Origin: Coxiella endosymbiont of Amblyomma sculptum
GTDB lineage: Bacteria; Pseudomonadota; Gammaproteobacteria; Coxiellales; Coxiellaceae
Direction: 5' to 3'
Assembly (NCBI RefSeq): GCF_009883795.1
Contig: NZ_CP033868.1
Coordinates: 431,501 to 495,500, forward strand
DNA length: 64,000 bases
The notes below the pieces were generated by a model. That model was not told the origin of the DNA. It saw only the letters and a program-made list of their open reading frames with translations, and searched no databases. A program made the translations under genes and the position numbers. This document shows positions 58,669-64,000 of this stretch, one piece after another (position 1 is the first letter of the stretch; every line of letters starts with the position of its first letter).

Positions 58669-59376
58669 ATAGTAGAAGCAATATATTTTATGAAGACGAA
58701 TAAGTCAGCAACTGTGCTAAGTGAACAAAAGATAAGGAGCAAAGATGGGTAAATATTTCTTTTGGAATAGGGTTTATTGTGTAGGTTGTTCGGACATTGT
58801 TTGGAGTTGTATTGTACAACAGAAAAGTAGGAAAATATTTTTTAGTAAGAAGTATCAGAAGTATCAGAAGTATAAAGACGTTTGAGATTTTGTTTCTCAC
58901 ATCTGAGAAATTTAGTTGTTGTCCTAAATAACTTCTGATTAGCGATATATAATGATTCAAGTTTTGAAGCGAGTTGTCTATAGAAATTTTCGGGAACGCG
59001 TGGGGTCGGAAAACCGAGAAAATAAGATTGTTTAGATCGTTTCGAATTATCTTCTTGTACCTCTTTAGAAGATTGATATATAGATGATTGATATATATAG
59101 ATAATAGATAAGGTGAAGACGTTGCCTACATATTCACAGAAGAGAAGCTACGTAACAGAATTGAGCGGTTTCCTAAAAACTAATGAGTAGTTTCCTGAAA
59201 ATTAATTATAATGTGGATCGAAATTTAGGATTAGAAAGGCAATTACAGAATTGCAAAGAGAGAAAAATGGTTTTATGACAGGTTTAACTACAAAAGAAAG
59301 AAATTTCCTGGAAGGATTGATATTAGGGATACAAATTTACAGTCGTACTAGAGAGATGGGACAAGGGGGAGATTAA
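58669..59376 (+). pseudogene. alaS: Eroded 3' half of alaS
   Basis: The spacer after the truncated alaS ends with a frame reading SRTREMGQGGD then stop (59341-59376). This matches the highly conserved AlaS C-terminal motif GGRPDMAQGGG. Around 58963-59030 a frame reads LKRVVYRNFRERVGSEN, loosely like the LR-x-VLG-x-H-V-x-x-x-GS block of the editing domain. About 600 bases expected between these points are missing. Short repeats occur at 58848-58873 and 59071-59102. Confidence 0.65.
58848..58873. repeat. 9-bp unit repeated nearly three times in the alaS remnant
   Basis: AGAAGTATC repeats at 58848, 58857 and, missing its last base, 58866. It lies in non-coding remnant DNA. Confidence 0.85.
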
Positions 59377-59463
59377 AAAACAGTTGATATTGATCGAGTA
59401 CGCAATCGGAAAGACGGTATATGTTTTCTGGAAAATTGTAGAAAGGAACATTTGGAGTTTTCA

Positions 59464-60687
59464 GTGGCCTTAGTCGTTCAAAAATTTGGAGGCAGTTCCG
59501 TCGCAGATGTAGATGGAATAAAAAATGTCGCTCGCATTGTTTCAGAAGCACGAAAGCAGGGTCATATGGTGGTTGTAGTGGTTTCGGCGATGTACAAAGA
59601 GACGGATCGACTAATCGAATTGGCGCATTCTGTTTCTAAAACTAATGCCAATAACCTTAGGGAATATAATGCTCTGATATCAACAGGCGAACAAATGTCC
59701 GCCGCTTTGCTCAGTATGGCACTAGAAGCTAAAAATTGCCCCGCCCTTTCTTATAATGCCGCACAAATCCGTTTGAGAACAACTAATGAACATAAAAAAG
59801 CTCGCATTGTCGATATCGATCCTCAAATTTTACTGGACGATTTAGAAAAGGGATGTATTCCCGTAGTGGCCGGATTTCAGGGAATTAGCGAAATTGGAGA
59901 AATTACTACTTTGGGTCGTGGAGGATCTGATCTTACTGCGGTTGTTCTGGCCGCTGCCTTAAAAGCAGACGAATGTCAAATTTTTACCGATGTCGATGGA
60001 ATTTACACCAGCGATCCTAAGGGTATTCCTACCGCCAGACGTATTTCAAAACTCACTTTTGATGCAGTGATAGAAATGTCCAGTCTAGGAGCCCAAGTAC
60101 TTCAAAATCGATGTCTCGAATTTGCTGGAAAATATCAAGTCCCCATCCGTGTGTTGTCTAGTTTTCGTGATGGACCAGGAACAACAATTACCTACGGACA
60201 AGATTGTATTGAGCGGCCGCTTGTATCAAGTATTACCTTCGAAAGATGTCAAGCGAAACTCACTCTCCAAGGAATTCCCGAAAATCCTGATTTGGTCAGT
60301 CACATTCTCGATCCTATCAGTGAGACTGACACCGAAGTGGATATGATTGTTCAAGTTTCCGCTGCGGATACTAAAAAAATTGATTTCAGTTTTACGTTAC
60401 AGCGAGATGACTATTTTAGAGTATATCCGATTGTACGGATGATAGCAAAAGAACTTGGTGCCAAAACAATATTGGGCAATGATGACGTTTCTAAAATTTC
60501 TTTAGTAGGTGTGGGAATGCGTTCCCATGCGGGAATTGCTTCTCGGATGTTTAGCGCTCTGGGACAAGAAGGAATTCGTGTGCACTTAGTAACCGCTACT
60601 GAGGTTAAAATTTCAGTTTTGATTGATGAAAAATATTTAGAGGCGGGCATCAAAAAACTACATTCAGCTTTTGATCTTGATCGATAA
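59464..60687 (+). CDS. lysC: Aspartate kinase
   Basis: LysC phosphorylates aspartate, feeding Asd. The kinase domain has VQKFGGSSVAD, ISTGEQMSAALLSMAL and GFQGISEIGEITTLGRGGSD, with the DVDGIYTSDP block. Two ACT domains fill the last 150 residues (ISLVGVGMRSHAGIASRMFSAL). GTG 59464 gives MALVVQKFGG, and GGAG lies six bases upstream. Length 407, the monofunctional type. csrA, which follows lysC in Coxiella burnetii as I recall, is absent. Confidence 0.95.
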   Translation: MALVVQKFGGSSVADVDGIKNVARIVSEARKQGHMVVVVVSAMYKETDRLIELAHSVSKTNANNLREYNALISTGEQMSAALLSMALEAKNCPALSYNAAQIRLRTTNEHKKARIVDIDPQILLDDLEKGCIPVVAGFQGISEIGEITTLGRGGSDLTAVVLAAALKADECQIFTDVDGIYTSDPKGIPTARRISKLTFDAVIEMSSLGAQVLQNRCLEFAGKYQVPIRVLSSFRDGPGTTITYGQDCIERPLVSSITFERCQAKLTLQGIPENPDLVSHILDPISETDTEVDMIVQVSAADTKKIDFSFTLQRDDYFRVYPIVRMIAKELGAKTILGNDDVSKISLVGVGMRSHAGIASRMFSALGQEGIRVHLVTATEVKISVLIDEKYLEAGIKKLHSAFDLDR

Positions 60688-60695
60688 CGCAATTG

Positions 60696-60721
60696 GTTAT
60701 AGTTAGAAGTTATAGTTAGAA
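60696..60721. repeat. 13-bp perfect tandem duplication upstream of tRNA-Ser
   Basis: Unit GTTATAGTTAGAA repeats at 60696-60708 and 60709-60721, between the lysC stop and the tRNA. It lies where the tRNA promoter is expected. Confidence 0.9.
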
Positions 60722-60760
60722 GATATTATTATTATTTTTTTACATTGTTCTTAAATTGAC

Positions 60761-60850
60761 GGAGAGATGGCCGAGTTGGTTGAAGGCGCTCCTCTGCTAA
60801 GGGAGTATGGGGCGGAAGCCCTATCGAGGGTTCGAATCCCTCTCTCTCCG
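60761..60850 (+). tRNA. tRNA-Ser (anticodon GCU)
   Basis: A 90-base class II tRNA. Acceptor GGAGAGA pairs with TCTCTCC, with discriminator G. The anticodon loop CTGCTAA sits between CTCCT and GGGAG, giving GCU. A long variable arm (ATGGGGCGGAAGCCCT) and T-arm GGTTCGAATCC follow. CCA is not encoded. Confidence 0.93.
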
Positions 60851-60916
60851 CGCATTTGCTTAAGGAATATTTGGTTGGGAAAAAAGCATAATTAAAGTAA
60901 ACTTCTTCTCCTCTAT

Positions 60917-60936
60917 TTCTATCACGTTCTATCACG
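60917..60936. repeat. 10-bp perfect tandem duplication across the pdxH stop
   Basis: TTCTATCACG repeats at 60917-60926 and 60927-60936. The minus-strand pdxH stop codon (60932-60934) falls in one copy. Confidence 0.88.
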
Positions 60937-61528
60937 GTGCTAGTCTGATGATTTTCCATTCCCGATCGTCTTGTCTTAAATAGAGAATTCGGTCGTGCAA
61001 ACGATGTTTTTTCCCGATCCAGAATTCCATCCGTATTGGAATTAAACGAAAACCACCCCAGAATTCAGGACAATATACTTTCTCAGGAAAGTTTTTTCGA
61101 TACTTTTGGTGTCGATCAATTAGATACCCACGATTGGGAATTTCTTGACTCTGTTCTGAGATCCATGCGTTAATTTGGCTTTCGTACGGACGAGTTTCGA
61201 AATAAGTTTCTGATTCTTTTCGTGCTAATTTTTTAACGTACCCTTCTCCGCATACTTGCTTATAAATTTTCGGCCAATAAAACACCCAAGCCGCATTGGG
61301 ATTCTCTGATAAATCTTTAGCTTTTCTGCTGTAGTAATTTGTAAAAAAGAGCAAACCCCCACCGGAAATTCCTTTGAATAATACGGTGCGTGCAGTAGGT
61401 TTTCCTTTTGAATTAGCGGTAGCTAGAGTCATTGCGGAAGGATCATCGGCGGTATGCTCCTTCTGGGCTTCTTTATACCACAATTCAAACTGTTCTAAAG
61501 GATTGTCTAGGAAATTCGATCGGAACAA
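60932..61528 (-). CDS. pdxH: Pyridoxamine 5'-phosphate oxidase, N-terminally shortened
   Basis: PdxH oxidises PNP/PMP to PLP with FMN. The barrel motifs TARTVLFKGISGGGLLFFTN, SRKAKDLSENPNAA and ETRPYESQINAW are present, as is the C-terminal FWGGFRLIPIRMEFW...RLHDRILY block. At 198 residues from TTG 61528 it lacks about 20 N-terminal residues of the E. coli enzyme (218), including the LRREY lid. Just upstream another frame reads SRKRKIFSF, which may be the lost lid after a frameshift near 61525. The remaining catalytic core looks complete. Confidence 0.9.
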   Translation of the reverse strand: MFRSNFLDNPLEQFELWYKEAQKEHTADDPSAMTLATANSKGKPTARTVLFKGISGGGLLFFTNYYSRKAKDLSENPNAAWVFYWPKIYKQVCGEGYVKKLARKESETYFETRPYESQINAWISEQSQEIPNRGYLIDRHQKYRKNFPEKVYCPEFWGGFRLIPIRMEFWIGKKHRLHDRILYLRQDDREWKIIRLAP

Positions 61529-61597
61529 AACTAAATATTTTCCTCTTTCGAGAATCTAAAAAGTAATTTACTACAGAAATTGTTCTTTCTGTTATTT

Positions 61598-62374
61598 CTA
61601 ATCTCTTAAACCTATTCCTCTTTTCATAAAGAAATAGGTAATACCAAATAAAATAACAGTAAAAATCAACATCAAAAGGTAAGAAAGAGTGAGTCGATTG
61701 TCCGCAATCCCTAAAAATCCATATCGAAAGTTATCAATGATGTAGCTGATGGGATTTACGTAGGAAATGTATTGCCACGCGGTCGGTAGTAAGTTTATCG
61801 AATAAAAAACACCACCCAGATAAGTCAATGGAGTTAAAACAAAAGTAGGAATTATAGAAATGTCATCAAAACTTTTTGCATAAATGGCATTAATTAACCC
61901 GGACAGTGAAAAAATACTAGATGCCAAGAACGCTGTCAACAGAACAGTAACCACAGAATGAATGTACAAGTGCGCGAAGCAAAGAGCAATGATGGATACA
62001 ATAACACCTACAACAATTCCTCGCAAAAGACCGCTACTCATAAAACCTAAAAGAACGGTTAGGCTAGAGATTGGAGAAACCAAAATTTCTTCGATGTGTC
62101 GTTGAAATTTAGCCCCAAAAAAAGCCGAAACTGAGCTAGAATAGGAGCTGGTAATTACATGCATCATAACAAGACCAGGGGCAATAAATTGAACGTATTT
62201 GTGTCCTCCCATAACAAAACCCACTTGGATACCAATAACTCGGCCAAAAATAATGAAGTACAAAATGCTTGTTATTGCAGGTGGCAAAAGCGTTTGAGAC
62301 CAGATTCTTGTGATGCGTTTCAACTCTGTAACGATAATCGTTTGATAGGCTATTCGCTCTCTTTTGAAATTCAT
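61598..62374 (-). CDS. ABC-2 type transporter permease (YadH-like)
   Basis: A 258-residue inner-membrane permease with six helices and the ABC-2 motif region VNPISYIIDNFRYGFLG. The N-terminus (NFKRERIAYQTIIVTELKRI) and FVMGGHKYVQFIAPGLVMMHVI resemble E. coli YadH. It is the membrane partner of the ATPase four bases upstream. The exported substrate is unknown; relatives have been linked to drugs, lipids or polysaccharides. Confidence 0.88.
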   Translation of the reverse strand: MNFKRERIAYQTIIVTELKRITRIWSQTLLPPAITSILYFIIFGRVIGIQVGFVMGGHKYVQFIAPGLVMMHVITSSYSSSVSAFFGAKFQRHIEEILVSPISSLTVLLGFMSSGLLRGIVVGVIVSIIALCFAHLYIHSVVTVLLTAFLASSIFSLSGLINAIYAKSFDDISIIPTFVLTPLTYLGGVFYSINLLPTAWQYISYVNPISYIIDNFRYGFLGIADNRLTLSYLLMLIFTVILFGITYFFMKRGIGLRD

Positions 62375-62378
62375 AATT

Positions 62379-63290
62379 TTACTTCCCCGCTGTCAATCTG
62401 AGAAACAATTCTTCCAACCGATTGGACTTGTTTCTCATACTAGTCACTTCAATTTCATACCGTTTTAAATTCTCAAATAAAGCATTCAAATTTCTTTCTT
62501 TGGGAACTTCAACTTCTAAAGTTATAGGATCTCTTACCCAAAATTGATATCCTTCCATTTTAGGTATATCTTTTATCGGTTCTCTCAGATAAAGAATAAA
62601 TCGTTCTGTATCGAGCTTGGTTAAAATATCTGACATAGTCGTATTTTCAATGATTTCACCGTGATCGATAATGGCGATATTTCGACACAAACGTTCGGCT
62701 TCTTCGAAATAATGAGTAGTCAAAATAATTGTTGTTCCCTGTTGATTCAATTTTTGAAAAAAGTTCCACATAGAACGACGCACTTCGATGTCTACACCCG
62801 CTGTCGGTTCATCTAATATTAGCATACGTGGATTAGGAACAAGAGCTCGTGCAATCATTAGCCGGCGTTTACATCCTCCTGAAAGTTGACGGGCTATATT
62901 GTTACGTTTTTCCCATAACCCTAATTGCTTCAAATATTTTTCAGCTTGTGGCATTGCTTCTTTACGAGAGATACCATAATATCCTGCTTGCTGCAGTACA
63001 ATATCCAATACTGATTGAAAAATATTGAAATTAAATTCCTGAGGAACAAGTCCAATATAGGCCTTGGCCGACGCAAAATCCTTATCAATATCATGATCAT
63101 AGACGACCACTTTCCCACTGGTTTTGTTTACCAGAGAAGTAATAATTCCTATCGTCGTTGACTTTCCGGCACCGTTAGGACCAAGCAAAGCAAAGAAACT
63201 ACCTGCATTTACCGAAAAATTAATACCTCTTAATGCTTGTAGGTGATTTTCGTATGTCTTTTTTAAGTTTTTAACAATAAGTGCTTTCAC
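62379..63290 (-). CDS. ABC transporter ATP-binding protein (YadG-like)
   Basis: A 303-residue ATPase of the ABC-2 exporter class. Walker A GPNGAGKST, Q-loop PQEFNFN, signature LSGGCKRRLMIARAL (Cys where Met is common), Walker B MLILDEPTAGVD and switch TTHYFEEAERL are all present. The last 80 residues form the C-terminal domain of the YadG type. The start is GTG 63290 (MKALIVKNLKKTYE). With the next gene it forms a two-gene export operon. Confidence 0.92.
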   Translation of the reverse strand: MKALIVKNLKKTYENHLQALRGINFSVNAGSFFALLGPNGAGKSTTIGIITSLVNKTSGKVVVYDHDIDKDFASAKAYIGLVPQEFNFNIFQSVLDIVLQQAGYYGISRKEAMPQAEKYLKQLGLWEKRNNIARQLSGGCKRRLMIARALVPNPRMLILDEPTAGVDIEVRRSMWNFFQKLNQQGTTIILTTHYFEEAERLCRNIAIIDHGEIIENTTMSDILTKLDTERFILYLREPIKDIPKMEGYQFWVRDPITLEVEVPKERNLNALFENLKRYEIEVTSMRNKSNRLEELFLRLTAGK

Positions 63291-63782
63291 GTATTGGTGA
63301 ACGGATCGGCAATCTCTAAGTAACTTCTTGTAGAAAATGTACTGTTACAAAATTCGATCGCTTTTTCACCTCATAATTATTAATTTTTAATGTTACCTAA
63401 GTTATTATTGGACAATTTGGACAGCAGAATTTTTCGTTGTATTTCTTTATTTTTATCTCTTTTATAGATTTTTAAAAAATCCTAAAGTTCTTGTTAGAGA
63501 TAGTAGATAGGTAGAGGCCAAATAATAACCAAAATAAAAAAAACTGTTACGGTCATTAGTGTCACAATCCTACGCGAAAGTCAAGAATCCAAGCGATTTA
63601 GAGAAACAAAATATTTTTTGTGCGGAACTTGCTTTGGGAAGGTAAGTTGTGTTATACGTACGAGCCTGGGTTTTTTCCGTACATTAAGTGACGAAATGCC
63701 CCTAGATGCGCGGAGTAGACTGCAACGAATCTTGCTTCGTTTGCTTCGCCTCACTTGAATTCGTAAGAGGAGACAATTGTTC
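63291..63782. other. Spacer upstream of a probable exported protein
   Basis: No intact gene is recognised in 490 bases. The part from 63541 to 63780 is visibly richer in G and C than the rest and reads in one plus frame as AKVKNPSDLEKQNIFCAELA before a stop at about 63645. It may be a remnant, but I cannot name it. The preceding 200 bases are AT-rich and probably hold promoters of the two divergent genes. Confidence 0.45.
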
Positions 63783-64000
63783 ATGTCATCTAAGTTTTTG
63801 ATCTCAATAATAAGCTTGTGTAGCACTCTAACTTCTTCTTGGGCGGTTGCGCATCAGCAAGTTGATCGTATCCGGGTGGGTCAATCGGAACAGAAAAAGC
63901 AAATCGTAAAAAAGGTTGTACAACGTACTCGTTGTCGTTTGGAAAGCGTTTCTCAAGAATTTAATCCCTACGGAATTAAAGATTTTAGTAGATTTCCGGG
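63783..64000 (+). CDS. Probable exported protein, 5' part only
   Basis: ATG 63783 follows AGAGGAG by about ten bases and stays open to the window end (72 codons). The N-terminus is a classic signal peptide, MSSKFLISIISLCSTLTSSWAVA, read in parts, with an AVA-HQ type I cleavage site at about residue 23. The following mature part is basic and hydrophilic (QKKQIVKKVVQRTRCRL). No family is recognised from this fragment. Confidence 0.6.
   Translation, partial: MSSKFLISIISLCSTLTSSWAVAHQQVDRIRVGQSEQKKQIVKKVVQRTRCRLESVSQEFNPYGIKDFSRFP

Noticed and set aside
58848-59102. Clustered short repeats resembling a CRISPR array
   Set aside because: Units are 9-17 bp, directly adjacent with no spacers of even length, and lie in the alaS remnant. 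No cas gene is nearby.
1-64000. Insertion sequence, prophage or integrative element
   Set aside because: No transposase, integrase, phage or conjugation gene is recognised, and gene order is ordinary for the lineage.

Overview
The window reads as a stretch of gammaproteobacterial chromosome from the order Legionellales, most likely a Coxiella-like endosymbiont of the tick-symbiont type. That is inferred from recalled gene neighbourhoods, not from a search. They include regulator-sufBCDSU-sufA-sufT-rlmE-ftsH-folP-glmM, guaB-guaA-ddl-dnaE, rpsO-pnp, rpsF-rpsR-DUF2232-rplI-dnaB-alr, truA-accD-folC-cvpA-purF and pncC-recA-alaS-lysC. The DNA is AT-rich. Nearly every gene is a core housekeeping gene, and I see no insertion sequence, prophage, CRISPR array, toxin-antitoxin pair or rRNA. 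Several gaps of 0.4-1 kb and several eroded gene ends point to ongoing genome reduction.

Layout. 1-2.5 kb: 3' end of der, tsaB, and a cation diffusion facilitator facing the next block. 2.5-9.2 kb: a Rrf2-type regulator and a compact seven-gene SUF iron-sulfur cluster operon with overlapping genes. 9.3-14.2 kb: rlmE, ftsH, folP, glmM. 14.4-22.1 kb: guaB, guaA, ddl, dnaE. 22.5-28.1 kb: a FUSC-like membrane protein, tRNA-Leu(CAA), folE, a HIT protein, an EmrAB-type efflux pair and a probable holD. 28.2-33.1 kb: valS and purB on the minus strand around a gene-free gap. 34-38.7 kb: rpsO-pnp facing nadE and a Mth938-like gene. 38.9-43.8 kb: rpsF, rpsR, DUF2232, rplI, dnaB, alr, sdhE. 44-53 kb: aroC, asd, coaBC, truA, accD, folC, cvpA, purF. 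53-60.7 kb: rpmE, bolA, an orphan kinase-fold gene, pncC, recA, truncated alaS, lysC. 60.7-64 kb: tRNA-Ser(GCU), pdxH, an ABC-2 exporter, and the start of an exported protein.

Functionally the window is rich in cofactor genes: folE, folP and folC (folate), pdxH (PLP), coaBC (CoA), nadE and pncC (NAD), plus the whole SUF system. This fits a vitamin-provisioning symbiont, although most of these genes are also kept by free-living relatives.

I did not find a clearly new multigene system. The most unusual structure is a recurrent mutational signature: about twenty short direct tandem duplications, with units of 8-20 bp and most of them perfect. They lie almost entirely between genes and often double a ribosome-binding site, a start codon or a stop codon (glmM, folE, folC, the kinase gene, the HIT gene, holD, pnp, pdxH). 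The second theme is erosion at the ends of essential genes. alaS has lost its editing and C-Ala domains but leaves a recognisable 3' scar, dnaE lacks its C-terminal tau-binding tail, rpmE has a frameshifted basic tail, and pdxH has lost its N-terminus.
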